The notes under the pieces were generated by a model, which worked only from the letters and a program-made list of their open reading frames with translations, searched no databases and was not told the origin of the DNA. A program made the translations under genes and the position numbers. Shown here in pieces: positions 23,346-35,782 of a stretch of 64,000 nt of DNA. Numbering within the stretch: position 1 is the stretch's first letter; each line of letters begins with the position of its first letter. Source of the stretch: Globodera rostochiensis (lineage: Eukaryota > Nematoda > Chromadorea > Rhabditida > Heteroderidae); contig JAEVLN010000013.1 in NCBI GenBank assembly GCA_018350325.1, positions 620,001 to 684,000 on the forward strand, read 5' to 3'.

Positions 23346-23629
23346 TAGTAAATTCCTGTCTTAGCTACCAACTCAAATTATTTGAATACAAAAAGTCAGA
23401 TTTGTAAAAATCTCAATTTGTTCTTGAAAAAAAATATGGCGGAATTAAAAAATTAGTCAAACAAAAAAAAGGTTGTATTAAAATTTCGAATTATGTTCGA
23501 ATTTGCGTTCGGGTTTCGACATTCGCAAAACCCGAGATCTGATAACCTAGAAAACATGCATTTAAAACTATAAACATAAAAGTTTTAACAATTTTTTTTG
23601 GTCAGGGACTAAAATTGTCGATTTAAAAT

Positions 23630-23720
23630 AATTTTTGGTTAACCGAAACCGATAACCGAACCGAATCTTTCGGTTTCAAATCGAACCGAACCGAAATTTT
23701 CGGTTTTCCGGACCCAATGT
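23630..23720. repeat. AACCGAAACCG reiterated block
   Basis: Reiterations of AACCGAAACCGATAACCG and CCGAACCGAAATTTTCGG. It resembles the palindromic cores of other elements here. Termini were not identified. Confidence 0.6.
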
Positions 23721-23984
23721 TTGAAAACTCCATTTCCCATGCGATTTTTAAGGGTGCATTTTTCGCTTTTTATAGCATTTTTGTTAAGCATTTTTCTAAA
23801 AAATGCTCGATTTTTTAGGGTGCATTTTCAGTTTTGTTCCATTTTTATTAAGGAATTTTCAAAAATGCAACTTTTTTTGTGTCTTCTGCTTCTTTTGGGG
23901 GCGCGGGTGGAAAATTTTCGAATTTTGACTCAATTTGTTAAGGGATTTGCAACCAAAATTTTAAAATGCGGTAATTATTTGAAA

Positions 23985-24205
23985 GCTTTTAGAACAACAA
24001 TTTATAACTGGAAGAGCGAATTTGGCCTTTCTGTCAGCAAAAAATTTCTGATGCAACAAAAATTGGAATTTTGAAGAAATATGCCAAAATAAAGGGGAAG
24101 AATCCGAAAATGAGTGATTGTGAATTACTGATTTGTTGAAAATCGCAAAGAAGCAGTATAACTAAATGGAAAGTTCAATTTAGAGAAGAAATTAAGAACT
24201 TTACA
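23985..24205 (+). pseudogene. H7: 3' fragment of an H-family exon
   Basis: It encodes the end of an HTH module (RTTIYNWKSEFGLSVS) and the C-terminal module in shifted frames (KYAKIKGKNPKMSDC region). No upstream exons and no acidic linker. It is a remnant next to a hairpin-repeat flank. Confidence 0.75.
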
Positions 24206-25587
24206 CGGATTTTGTGGAGAAGTATTCAAGATTCAAAAATGCAGATTTTATATTCCATAAAGGGGATCATTATTCCATTCAAAATAGAATTATTTTCAAT
24301 TAAGTCCAATTTTAAAAATTCTTTTATCCATGTTTATCAATTAAGACGGTCCAGCTTCTTAATCTCGACTAGAGGGGTTGAAGTGGACCATTTAAAAAGA
24401 AAGATTTAAATAAAGGAAAAAATTAGAACGAAATTGAGAATATCTAAAGTGGATAAAACAATTAGAATTAAATTAAATAACGATATTTAAAATGTTGTCC
24501 ACAATATCTGTTAAGCGGAGTGAGACTGACCCAAAACCCTCCCAACAAAACCACCTAAACAGAGTTTGATATGTCTTTTTCGGGTACAATCTTTATAATT
24601 TGAAATGTCCTTTTTAAAGATTCGTCCTTTATTTGAGGTTTCTTAAATTTTTAAAGAATTTTTGTTTAAATTTTGAATAAATTTTAAGACAGATGGGCCA
24701 AAAAGTTAATTTCTAGCTTGTTTTCTCATTAATTTTTGAATTTTCGCTTAAAAAAAAAGTCCAAAATTTAACAATATTCGCTCTATCCCAATTTGTAAAG
24801 CAGTGACAAATTATTATGTTTAATATTATGCCGTGAGGCGAAGGGAGCGGCCGGCGGCTGAGTCGTTTCGGGCGCTGGCGTGACGAAGGCTGCTCCATCC
24901 ATAAGGCGAAAAAAACATTTTTTTAAATCTTAAAAGAATTTTCCCGTACTCCTCCCATTCCTAAAAAGCTAAAAGATTCAAAAATACCACCATTTTTTAA
25001 AGTTTGATTGCAAATCTCTCAACAAAGTACATCAAAAATTCAAAATTTTCTCGGTGGCGCCTATCGGCACCACACCCTTCCCCCAAAATAAAGTTCTCAA
25101 AAAATTTCATTTTATGCCACGAAGCACAAACTGCAGCTAGTAAAGAATGGAAGCCTATTTTAGCTTATTTCTGATTATTTTGCCATTTTTAAAAATCACC
25201 TTAAAAATGCAATAAACCTAGGGTTCAGCTTCAAACCCCAGACATTTTAACGATAAAAGCGTTTATGGGACTAACCGGGACTTTTTAAGAGAGAATTTTT
25301 TTGTTATTATTCAAATTAACAAATTTTCATTTTTAGGATTAATTTCCTCTAATCAAAATGTATTTTCATTAACAGTCCGTGAAACTGTTATGTGTCCAAT
25401 GTGGGCGAGTTTTCCGCGCAGCCTTATCAAGATTATTTGATTTAGTTTACTAGCAAAAAAGCTAAGACATTTTAACTATTTTGCATTTACAATGAATATA
25501 AAATAAAATGTACTAATAAATCTTCCCCAAATAATAACATCGGTCGCCGTGGTGCCGAGGCTAGCAAACTTTTACAATTTTGTGAGC
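24206..25587. other. Gene-poor interval
   Basis: AT-rich DNA with one hairpin-repeat copy (25045-25078, CTCGGTGGCGCCTATCGGC) and no exon that I can support. Confidence 0.4.
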
Positions 25588-27027
25588 TCAAAGATGCTTA
25601 ATATCGTCTTTAAATTGAGCTTTCCATCTTTTTAAACTGCTTATTGAGATTTTCAACAAATCAGCAATGTGATAATCACTCATTTTAGGATTCTTCACTT
25701 TTATTTTGCCATATTTCTTCAAAATTCCAATTTTTGTTTCATCAGAAATTTTATTCTTGCCCGAAAGGCCAAAAACGCGCTTCCATTTAAAAATTGATCC
25801 TCTAGAAATGCCCAATTTTTTTGCAATTTTCTTATCAAGATCATTCTTTGAAATGTTTTTGAGTTTTGCCTTCTTACATTTGATTTGTATCTCATCAAAT
25901 TGTTTCAAAATTTGACGTTTTTCTAATTCAGAAAACTTTTTATTTCTGACAGAAAGGCCAAATTCGCACTTCCAATTATAAATTGTTCTCGCACAAACGC
26001 CCAATTTTTTTGCAATTTTCTTATCGAGATCATTCTTTGAAATGTTTCTAAGTTTTTCCTTTTTACATTTGATTTTTATCTCATCAAATTGTTTCAAAAT
26101 TTGACGTTTTTCTAAATCTGAAAACCTTTCTTGGTTTAGGCCCAATTTTTTGATCCATTTATAAATTGTTGAGCGACCAACACCCAACCCATCTGATATA
26201 TTTCTATCAATTTTAACCCATTCATTTTTGGAATATTTTCTGTTTTTTGCTTCTTTCATTTCACGGAATTTTTGGATAATTTCGTGTTTTTGTTGATCTG
26301 CCTCAATTGTTTTACATTTTTTGGACTCATTTTGCTGTACATCAACACTTTCATTTTGATCAGTTGAGTTATTTTGATCAGACAATTGTTTAGCTTCCTT
26401 CGAATTGTTTTGATCAAATTCATCCGCTGATTCATGTTTGATTGTAACTGTTCCTAAATGTTTTATTTTAAAAAATTTGATATATTTGAATAATTTCGGT
26501 CTTTTGAACATTGAACCAATTTTTGACCCAATTTTAGTATTTTTATTCAATAGTACTTTATCCAACTTTAATTTGCTCGCAAGTTTTAAAAATGGCTTCT
26601 TGACCCATTTAAAATAAATGTTTAAAATTCGTTTTAAAAATTACCAATAATTAAAATAATTAACTTTTGGGAAAAATTTTCTTTTCTTATGAAGCGGCTC
26701 ACCTTCCACTTTAACTGCTCCATAATGTGGTTCATGCTCAACTTTTATGACTCCTTTTAGTGCAAATTCCTCCCGCAATCTTCCATCAAATTGTTCCTCG
26801 TGCAGTTCAACCTTAAATTAATTAATTTAAATTCCCGGATGAAAAAGCAAAAATGAAAACAAAATTTTTGGGGAATTTATTTGGCAAACTTTGATTTTTG
26901 GCTGAGATTTATTGTTTGCTTGAGGCTCTGATTGATTTGTCTGCCAAAGTTCGTCAAATAAGTCATTTGGAAATGTAACAACATAATTTATTAAACAAAA
27001 ATAAATTATTTGTTGAATTTTTTTCAT
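25588..27027 (-). CDS. H8: secreted tandem-HTH protein (370 aa), four modules
   Basis: Exon 1 is 26890-27027 (46 codons; MKKIQQIIYFCLINYVVTF signal peptide, then NDLFDELWQTNQ). Exon 2 is 26703-26811. Exon 3 is 25588-26453. Phases agree, giving 371 codons with no interruption. Exon 3 has a short acidic linker and four HTH modules with recognition segments RSTIYKW, ARTIYNW, RGSIFKW and SLKRWKAQF. It is the longest intact family member in the window. The internal module is a duplication: FSELEKRQILKQFDEI appears twice. Function unknown; the HTH pattern suggests nucleic-acid binding, and the N terminus suggests export. Confidence 0.82.
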
Positions 27028-27399
27028 AAGTATGCTTAAATGTAAAATAAAAACATTTTTCATCGATGCAAAAATTTCCCTTGAAAAAATTTCGGATTTG
27101 GGTTCAGGAAATACTGGGATTTTTGGGTTTTGGGTTTTCGGATTTTATTTTCCGCACAACCCTGCTCATGCAATGCGTACGTTATTATAAATTTCTTAAT
27201 TGAAAAATAAAATAAAACGTTGCATTGCGAATTTTTCGTTATCTGCTGAAATAGCAAATAAGAATAATTAATAATTGATTTTCTCTTTTATAATGTATTG
27301 ATTTCTATTTGAAGAAATTAAATTAAAAAATATTTATAAAACATAAAAACGCGATTAAATATTTTTAACATTTATTAAGGCATCGGTGCATACCAGGAC

Positions 27400-27490
27400 A
27401 GTGTATCGTATCGTATCGTATCGGTAAATATCGTATTTTGGAGCCATATCGTATCGTATCGTTTTTGGCTAAAAATCAGGCGTATCGTAA
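27400..27490. repeat. ATCGT reiterated block
   Basis: Runs of GTATCGTATCGTATCGTATC separated by short spacers. It is another example of a short self-similar core; ends are undefined. Confidence 0.65.
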
Positions 27491-27521
27491 TTTTTGACCT
27501 TACTTAGACCCCAGATTTGGG

Positions 27522-28340
27522 AGGGGGGTCGGCGGTGCTGATAGGCCCCGCCGGAAAAAATTTTGAATTTTTTACTCAATTTGGTAAGCGATTTATAACC
27601 AAAATTTAAAAATATGGTACCTTTTGGAAGGCTCCTCCCACCGGGAAGTCCATAAAAGGCGTGGACCAAGCCCCATCCAGGTCGGTCAGTGATATGAGTG
27701 GGAGTCCGACGGGGAGGCGGTCTTCCCAAGGCGGCTGCGGATGTGAGGGTAAGGTGAGAAATGAAGGAGGAGGAAAAAAGGGCATCGGCCCTGACCAAGG
27801 CGGAGAAAGGAAGCCGATGATCCCGATGAAGCAATGGCAGTTAAGGTGACAAAGACGCAGGACGACCACACACAGCACAACTCCGACGACTCAAGAGCAC
27901 AACCTCTTTCCAACCCTCCTCCCCACACCGTCGTCCTGCAGAAACCCCCCCAGGCTCCAAACACGACTCATCTCATCAACCCCCAAAATCACTCCCCTCA
28001 GCACTTTCAACATCAAACTCCAAAAAGAACGACGACAATAAGGTAGAGAAATAAAAGGGGTGAAAACGAGGAACCAGGGGCGGTTCCCGCAGGGGTAGTA
28101 GGTGTAAGGCGGGAGTCTATGGCCGGAGGTAGGAAATGGTGGGAAGGCTCCTCCAACCGGGGAGTCCATAAAAGGCGTGGATCAAGCACCATCCAGGTCG
28201 ATCAGTCCTTCAGTCCTTCCCTCTCTAGAAACTCCCGACGACTGTCCCATCTCCCACTCAGGGCCGAGCTTTTCCGCGGGGATGACAGCCCGATCCCAAC
28301 GTCAGAGTAGGAGTGATCGATCGCACAAGGGGAGCCCTTC
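27522..28340. repeat. GC-rich block with 65-base direct repeats
   Basis: It starts with a hairpin-repeat copy (27522-27600). Then GGAAGGCTCCTCCCACCGGG through CCATCCAGGTCGGTCAGT (27629-27692) recurs at 28142-28205. The repeat contains CATAAAAGGCG, which could be TATA-like, so a small LTR-type or TRIM element is possible. Sequences beyond the 65 bases diverge, and no retroelement gene or primer site was found. Confidence 0.45.
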
Positions 28341-29060
28341 CCGAAGCCCAGCACGAAACTTTACTGTATTTAGGCTTATAAAATAGCCAAAATTGACTAA
28401 TTTGCAAAATTTGTAGATAATTTTTAATTTAGCATTAAAAATCTAAAACATTTGCATTTTTAACATTAACTTCTAATTTACACAGTGATTTCGCTTCATT
28501 CGTTATTTTGTGTTACAAACAATTGATTTGAGCAATTCTCAATAATTGTGTAACATTTGACGGTCCAGATATATCTGATACTAATTTTAAATGTGAAAAA
28601 TGTTTTGGAGCAAAATGATCCCGGGGGAAAACACTCGGATCTTTTACTCTTGCATATCATTAACACCTTGAAAAAACATCATTGAGCAATTTTGTGGAAA
28701 TTGCGTGCCGAACGATGAAAAACTCTAACGATAACATTTTTCCGAGAAAAGTTTTTAAAAAGCTCAGATGATGATTTAATTTTGTTTAGTAACAAAAGAG
28801 CAAAGACATTTTAAAACTATTTGGCTTTTAGAATAAATATAAAAACAAAATGCTTCATAAATACGCCGAGATTTATTGGATAAAATTTATAAAAAATATT
28901 AAAAAAATTCGTGGGAAAAAATCATCTTTAGTGGATGCAGCAGCATTGCATTTTTCTTAAAAAGTTTGTGGAAAAATGCCAAAGAATGCTATTTGTAGCT
29001 CCTCTCGTCAAAGCAGTCGCAGTAGTGTTGAGGCTGACAAACTTTTATAATTTTGTGCAC

Positions 29061-30352
29061 TCAAAGATGCTTAATTTCGTTTCTAAATTGCGCTTTCCAT
29101 TTTCTTAAACTGCCTATTGAGATTTTCAACAAATCAGCAAGGTGACAATCACCCATTTTAGGATTTTTCCTTTTTATTTCGGCATATTTCTTCAAAATTC
29201 CAATTTTTGTTGCGTCAGAAATTTTGTTGCTGACAGAAAGGCCAAATTCGCGCTTCCATTCACTAATTGTTGTTCTACAAATGCCCAATTTTTTTGCAAT
29301 TTTCTCATCAAGTTCACGCATTGAAATATTTTTGAGTTTGGCCTTCTTACATTTGCTTTTTATTTCATCAAATTGTTTCAAAATTTGACGTTTTTCTAAC
29401 TCAGAAAAATTTGATTTAACCTTTATTTCTTGGTTTAGACCCAATTCTTTGATCCATTTATAAATTGTTGAGCGGCAAACACCCAAACTATTGGATATTT
29501 TTGTTTCAATTTGAGTCCATTCTTTTGCGTTTCCCTTTTGCCTATAACCGTTTTTCATTTGACGGAATTTTTGGATAATTTCACGTTTCTGCTGATCAGA
29601 CTTAATTGTTTTACATTTTTTGGACTCATTTTGCGGTTCATCAACACTCTCATCTTGATCAGTTGAGTTATTTTGATCAGACAAATGTTTAGTTTCCTTA
29701 GAATTAGCCTGATCAAGTTCATCCGCTGATTCATGTTTAATTTTAACTGTTCCTAAAAGTTTTATTGTAAACAAAAATATTTGATATTTTGAATAATTTC
29801 GATCTTTTGAACATTGAACCAATTTTTGACCAAATTTTAGTATTTTTATTCAATAGTACTTTATCCAACTTTAATTTGCTCGCAAGTTTTAAAAATGGAA
29901 AATACACCCCCGTAAATCGGTGTCTTGACCCATTTAAAATAAATGTCAAAACGTTTAAAAAATCGCCAATAATTAAAATAATTAACTTTTGGGATAAATT
30001 TTATTTTCTTATGAAGTAGCTCACCTTCCACTTTAACTGATCCATAATGCGGTCCATGCTCAACTTTTACGTTTCCTTTTAGTGCAGATTCGTCCTGCCA
30101 TCTTCCATCAAATTGTTCCTCGTGCGGTTCAACCTTAAATTAGTTAATTTAAATTCCCGGATGAAAAAGCAAAAACCCATAAATAAAAACGAAATTTATA
30201 TGGCAAACTTTGATTTTTGGCTGAGATTCAATCGGCTTGTTGTTTGTTTGAGGCTCCGATTGATTTGTCTGCCAAAGTTCATCAAATAATTCATCAGGAA
30301 ATGTAAAAACATAATTTATTAAACAAATTATTAGTAGAATGTTCAATTTCAT
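29061..30352 (-). CDS. H9: secreted tandem-HTH protein (314 aa), intact
   Basis: Exon 1 is 30209-30352 (48 codons, MKLNILLIICLINYVFTF), exon 2 is 30025-30133, exon 3 is 29061-29752. This totals 315 codons with consistent phases. Exon 3 encodes the acidic linker (LSDQNNSTDQDESVDE) and three HTH modules with recognition segments RSTIYKW, RTTISEW and SLRKWKAQF. The VKVE/IKHE motif series is present across exons 2-3. Upstream is the family block at 30470-30520. Same assignment limits as H3. Confidence 0.8.
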
Positions 30353-30599
30353 ATTAATTTATGCCTGAATATAATAAAACATTCTCTTATTATTATTATT
30401 ATTATTTTTATTTATGATTTGTCAGGAAAATATATTTAAGAAAATGCTTAAATGCAAAAAATAAATGAAACGTTGCAAATTTCTTGCATGTGAAGAATAC
30501 TTCCGTTTTTTTTTGATGAATTAGCTAATAAAATTATAATAAATCAATTTCTTTTCTACATTATATTATTGATTTTTTAAATTTGCAATTAAAATTACA

Positions 30600-30730
30600 A
30601 AATTGATATTGCAGGGACATTTACGACAATTATTAAGAGGATTGGTCCCCGACCCCTTTGGGCGGGAAAGTCGGAGGTCGGGACGAGCAAATTGTCGGGG
30701 TCGAAGGTCGGGGGTGAAGAAAATTTTATT
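30600..30730. repeat. GTCGGGG reiterated block
   Basis: Short GGTCGGGGTCGAAGGTCGGG reiterations beside CCCCGACCCC. Another self-similar GC island; ends not defined. Confidence 0.4.
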
Positions 30731-30797
30731 CGCAACAATTGTTTTTCATAAATATTTCAGCAATGTCTTCTACTGGGCAATCAAAAATATATAATTT

Positions 30798-31255
30798 TTA
30801 AAATTCATTGTCGTTTCTAAATTGAGCTTTCCATTTTCTTAAACTGCTACTTGAGATTTTCAACAAATCAGCAATGTCACAATCACTCATTTTTGGATTT
30901 TTCCTTTTTATTTCGGCATATTTCTTCAAAATTTCATTTTTTTCGAACTCAGAAAACTTTTTTGGTTTAAACCCAATTCTTTGATCCATTTATAAATTGT
31001 TGAGCGACCAACACCCAACCCATCTGATATATTTCTCTCAATTTACCCATTTTTGGAATATTTTCTGTTTTTTGTATATTCTTTTTTTATGTCACGGAAT
31101 TTTTGGATAATTTGACGTTTTTGCTGATCAGACTCAATTGTTTCAAATTTATTGGACTCATTTTGCTGTTTATCAACACTCTCATCTTGATCAGTTGAGT
31201 TATTTTGATCAAAAAAATGTTTATTAGAATTATCTCCAATCTTTTTGTGTTCAGT
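30798..31255 (-). pseudogene. H10: internally deleted H-family fragment
   Basis: It holds the C-terminal module (KYAEIKRKNPKMSDCDIADLL) fused after FSEFEKNEILKK to the first HTH region, so the middle module is missing. Frames are broken through the first module and the acidic linker. No exon 1 or 2. It abuts oppositely oriented H11 at about 31255. Confidence 0.7.
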
Positions 31256-31256
31256 A

Positions 31257-31747
31257 AAAGATAATTATCGGGAAAAAAACAAACGCGCACACTCAGCCAA
31301 CGAATGGGTTAAAATTGAAAGAAAAATATCAAATCGTTAGGGTATTGGTCGCTCAACAATTTATAAATGGACCAAAGAATTTGGTCTAAGTCAAGAAAAG
31401 TTTTCTGAGTTAGAAAAACGTCAAATTTTGAAACAATTTGATGAAATAAAAAGCAAATGTAAAAAGGCAAAACTTAAAAATATTTCAATGCGTGAACTTG
31501 ATGAGAAAATTGCAAAAAAATTGGGCGTTTGTAGAAAAACAATTTATGATTGAAAGCGCGAATTTGGCCATTCTGTCAGCAATAAAATTTCTGATGAAAC
31601 AAAAATTGGAATTTTGAAGAAATATGCCGAAATAAAAAGGAAAAATCCAAAAATGTTGATTGTCACCTTGCTGATTTGTTGAAAATCTCAATAGGCAGTT
31701 TAAAAAATTGGAAAGCGCAATTTAGAAACGAAATTAAGCATTTTTGA
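31257..31747 (+). pseudogene. H11: H-family exon 3 fragment with stops
   Basis: It starts inside the first HTH module (DNYREKNKRAHSANEW region) and runs to the family stop. Stops interrupt it after SNR and after RKTIYD, and one base is missing near MSDC. Its 3' flank is the unit 1/2 flank, in inverted orientation. Confidence 0.75.
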
Positions 31748-32599
31748 GTGCACAAAATTATAAAAGTTTGTCAGCCTCAACACTACTGCGACTGCTTTGA
31801 CGAGAGAAGCCACAAATAGCATTCATTTCAAAAAATTAGAGCGATTTTTTAGTCCATATTATTTTGTGCTTTTTCAGATTAAATCCATATTTTTCCATAT
31901 TTCTATAAGAATCCATATTCAATATTTGGCATTTTTTCACAAACTTTTTAAGAAAAATGCAATGCTGCCTGCACCCACTAAAGATGAATATTTCCCCTTT
32001 TTTGATACATATTTTTTATAGAATTTTATCCATATAAATCTCGGCGTATTTATGAAGCATTTTGTTTTATATTCATTGTAAATGCCAAAATTCAAAACAA
32101 AAGTAAAAGATCCGAGTGTTTTTCTGCCGGGATCATTTTGCTGCAAAACATTTTTCACATTTACAATTAATGGCAAATATTTGGACGGTCAAATGTTACA
32201 CAATTATTGAGAACAATATAAAACAGCAACTTATAAGCAAAGCTCCGATTTTCGAGACTTTCGACACTCGGACCGGTAGTTTAATGCTTTCACTTTGACC
32301 TGGAAAACCAGACCAAATGAAGCTGAAATGCTTTCGGTTTATCCAATTAACACCCTCCATCCGGATAAACCGCTTTTGCCGCTGATTTGTGAGGTGGGGT
32401 ATCTCGAATTCTTCATCGATAATTTCTTAAAGGTGATCAAAATGACCTGAAAATGGTCTAAATTAAGCTGATATGAACATTCGATTTATCCAATCAACAA
32501 ACTCCATCCGGATAAAACCGCTTTTTTTGGCGGTGAGTTGGTCTCTCGAATAATGTTTAATTTATGATAAATGTGTTACATTGACAAATGATTCATTAA

Positions 32600-33506
32600 C
32601 AGGGATGGGATTTTTAGGTTTTTGCCTATTTTTGCTGCAACTTTGTTTTGGCGAGTTATGTACGAAAAACATGCTTTTAGTCGGAAATTTCGTCGTTAAA
32701 CGAGGCTATTCAGACCTAGGAAAACCCATTTTGGGCTTTTGCGTCTAAAATAGGCTCTCGAGCCTATTTTGGCATTTTTTCAAAAATTTCTTAAGAAAAA
32801 TGGGCGCGCTAACAAAACACTGAAGCCACGAAACACCGACTAAGCCAAAAAACGACAAAAAACCGAAAAATAATAAAATTTTTTAAAAGTCGATAAAATT
32901 TTTTAGGAGTATACAAGGGCGTAAAATCCGAATCTGACCTCCATTTCGACCCCAGGACCCGGATTCATGCTTTTTGAGAGCGATTTTGAGACCCAAAAAT
33001 CTGATTTTAGAAATTTTTAAAATTTTCGAAAATAGGTCGAATCCGGGTTCGGGGTTCGAAAGGAGGTCAGATTTGGATTCTACGCCCTTGTATACCCCTA
33101 AACAAAATTTTTAACGACTTTTAAAAAATTTTATTTTTTTCGGTATTTCGTCGTTTTTTGGCTTAGTCGGTATTTCGTGGCTTCGGTGTTTTGTGGCTTC
33201 GGTATTTCGTGGCTTCAGTGTTTCATAGGGCAGCGGAAAAATGCAATAAAATTCGAATTTTTGAATTTTTCTTGCCAAGATCATGAATTTTTAAAAAATT
33301 TTTTTTTAAAAATATAATAAAACTTAAATTTTTCTTGCCAGGATCACTAATATTTTGAAAATTTTTTTAAAAAATATAATAAAACTTAAATTTTTCTTGC
33401 CAGGATCACTAATTTTTTGAAAATTTTTTAAACAAATTTCATAGAATTTGGTGCTTTTTTAGACGCGTATTTTGCAGTGGTTTCTTGCCTAAAAGTAGCA
33501 GCCCTA
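32600..33506. mobile_element. hAT-like composite with internal foldback
   Basis: Ends CAGGGATGGGATTTTTAGG (left) and the inverse of TAGGGCTGCTACTTTTAGG (right) fit an hAT-like consensus, but no clear target duplication was found. Inside, 32825-32960 and 33050-33190 form inverted arms (ACCGACTAAGCCAAAAAACG with its inverse; GGCGTAAAATCCGAATCTG with its near-inverse). It interrupts the inverted unit copy. Confidence 0.5.
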
Positions 33507-34047
33507 TGGATTGATAACTTTTATATGTAAAAAACAATTTTTTAAGCCATTATTGTTATTTTTACACACATTTTTTTCGAGCGCAAAACCGCAAACAATG
33601 GTCATACTAACATGTAAAAATAGAGATATCAAGAATTCCCCAATTTTGTATAAAATAGCCATTATATGTCAATTACAAAATTTTCACACTTTAACTATTC
33701 GTATAAAAAATGTAACAAAATGCACATTTTAAATGTTTATTATATCATTTAACACTAAAAATGCCAATTTTGTCGTCCGGATTGATTGGAGAATGTGAGC
33801 TGAACAAGTCTGATCACTCTGATCACTTAGCAGCACTTAATCCTTTTACTGACCAAACAACCGTATAAAAGCAAAATTTTGCGGAGTAATTGAAAAAAGG
33901 ATGTTGTTGGTAAAGAAACATTTTAGGTGAACATTGACCTATTGATCACATTTTATGTCAACAAATTTAGTCCAAAATATAAAAATTTTAGCGATAACGG
34001 AAATAATGTATATTATTTATCCAGAATCAAAAAACATATTTTTTATA

Positions 34048-35254
34048 ATGGACATATTGTCATCGAATTTGTCTTTTTCGAGTTGTGTTACTGTTATTTT
34101 GTTGGCATTACAGCAATGTGTTAATTGTTGTATGCGTTCAGCTACTACTAGCGCCACTGGCACAACTTGTAAATGTTTTTTTCCCTTTTTAAATTTATTT
34201 AAATTTTTTATGTTTGTTTTTAAAAAACTTTTATTAAAATTAATTAGCCTATTTACTTTCAGCAAATCAAGTATGCACTAATGACGCGACAGTCTATGAA
34301 GGTGTACAGAATGGGGTGATTTTATTTTTTGGTTTTAAATTTATATAATTAAAAAAAAATATTAAATTCAGTGTGATCTGATCACTTGTCCGGCTGGCAC
34401 AACATGTGGCATATTTAATGGAATTGCCAGCCTTGGGAATGGACCATTTGAGCCATTTCAATTTCCAAAATGCGTTTCAAATCCGTTGGATCTAAGCCGA
34501 AATACGGAACAAAACGGAAATGAACAAATCCTCGTGAATGGTCCCGGGGTATGGAAATTATATAAAAATTATTTCAATCATTTCAAATTCTGAAAATTTT
34601 TTAGTAAATTATTTTGTAATATTTAGTGTTAAACACTAATGATGCGACCATTTCGCAATTTTTATAGTTGAATAAAAGATTTTCTACGGGTTTTGGGGGG
34701 TAGAATTCGATATAAACATCATCTTAAAATTAAGCACGAATCCAAATTGTTAAATGCCGGTGACGATTTGTGAAAAAATATAATTCTTCATTAAATATTT
34801 TTAAATAATAATGTGGATAGTTTTATTATTTTAGTGTAATTGTGGCATGACGCAATGCGCCGTTGGGTTCCAATGCCAGGTTGAAAGTTCCATAGTAAAG
34901 CTTGGCAGTCGCCCATTTGCTCAAATAATTGGAGGTTTTAGAGGATTATAATTAGGTGAATTAATTAAGCTTTTTATTCAGGCTCCCCACAATGTGTTGC
35001 TAATGGTGGCTCACTTCAAAACCCTTTGAGCGTTATTTCCGGAGGACCGGGGGTTTAATAATTTAAAATTTTTTAAAATAAATATTTTTGATAAGTGTGA
35101 CCAACTTCCGGCATGCTTGGCGGGCACAACATGCGTAACTGCTTCCGGAATTGCCAAATATGGAAATTTGCAGTCGGCTCAAGTAAATAGGAAATTTGGA
35201 ATTTTTAATATTCAGAATATTTAATTCCAGTTTTTCTGGCCTTTCTGTGCTTGA
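34048..35254 (+). CDS. CR3: secreted cysteine-rich protein (210 aa, 7 exons)
   Basis: Exons (plus): 34048-34168, 34263-34315, 34372-34548, 34835-34934, 34982-35052, 35096-35182, 35231-35254. Lengths and phases equal those of CR1 and CR2. It starts MDILSSNLSFSSCVTVILLA, a signal-peptide-like N terminus, and keeps CPAGTTC, CAVGFQC and CLAGTTC. Unlike CR1/CR2, its third intron lacks the SINE. This is the most diverged copy and retains an open frame through all exons, which argues for constraint. Confidence 0.75.
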
Positions 35255-35782
35255 AACCTGCATTAATTGATATTAACATTTATATAATTGTTTACTTATA
35301 CGCAGAAATATAATTCGATAATAATAATAATAAATAACCAGCGGTTTGATGAAAATAGTGAAGGATCGGGAAAATAAATTTCTAAAAAGTGGCACTTCAG
35401 CTAAATGCCACTAATTGTCTTTGTCAACTTCAATTTGAGATTTTTTTACTCATTTATGAACTCAACACAATTTTTGAATTTTCCACTGAAAGGTGGTCAA
35501 AAAAGGGCGTTTTAGAAATATTGTACAATTGACACAAAATTTAATTCCAGTTTTTCTGGCCTTTCTGTGCTTGAAACGTGCATTAATTGATATTAATATT
35601 TATATCATTGTTTAATTATACGCAGAAATATAATTCGATAATAATAATAAATAAATGCCAGCGGTTTATGAAAATAGTGAAGGACCGGGGAAATAAATGA
35701 CCTATAACAACAATTTTCAAAATCGATCCAAACATTAATATTGAGTCAAGGGCCTACAAAAGTCAATATATTTTAAAGATTC

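Larger units (their letters stand above)
31748..35700. repeat. Partial inverted third copy of the CR/H unit
   Basis: 31748-32410 matches the inverse of 9480-10076, and about 33780-35535 matches the inverse of about 7500-9350, including a complete CR gene (CR3). The middle (32430-33750) is unrelated and contains an inserted element. The last 180 bases (35520-35700) repeat the 3' end of CR3 once more. Confidence 0.8.

Noticed and set aside
23030..23371. Long minus-strand frame in the CTCGCCGA array
   Set aside because: It is open on both strands because the repeat lacks stops, with no start or splice context.
27629..28205. LTR pair of a small retroelement
   Set aside because: Only about 65 bases are repeated, and there is no primer-binding site, polypurine tract or coding region.
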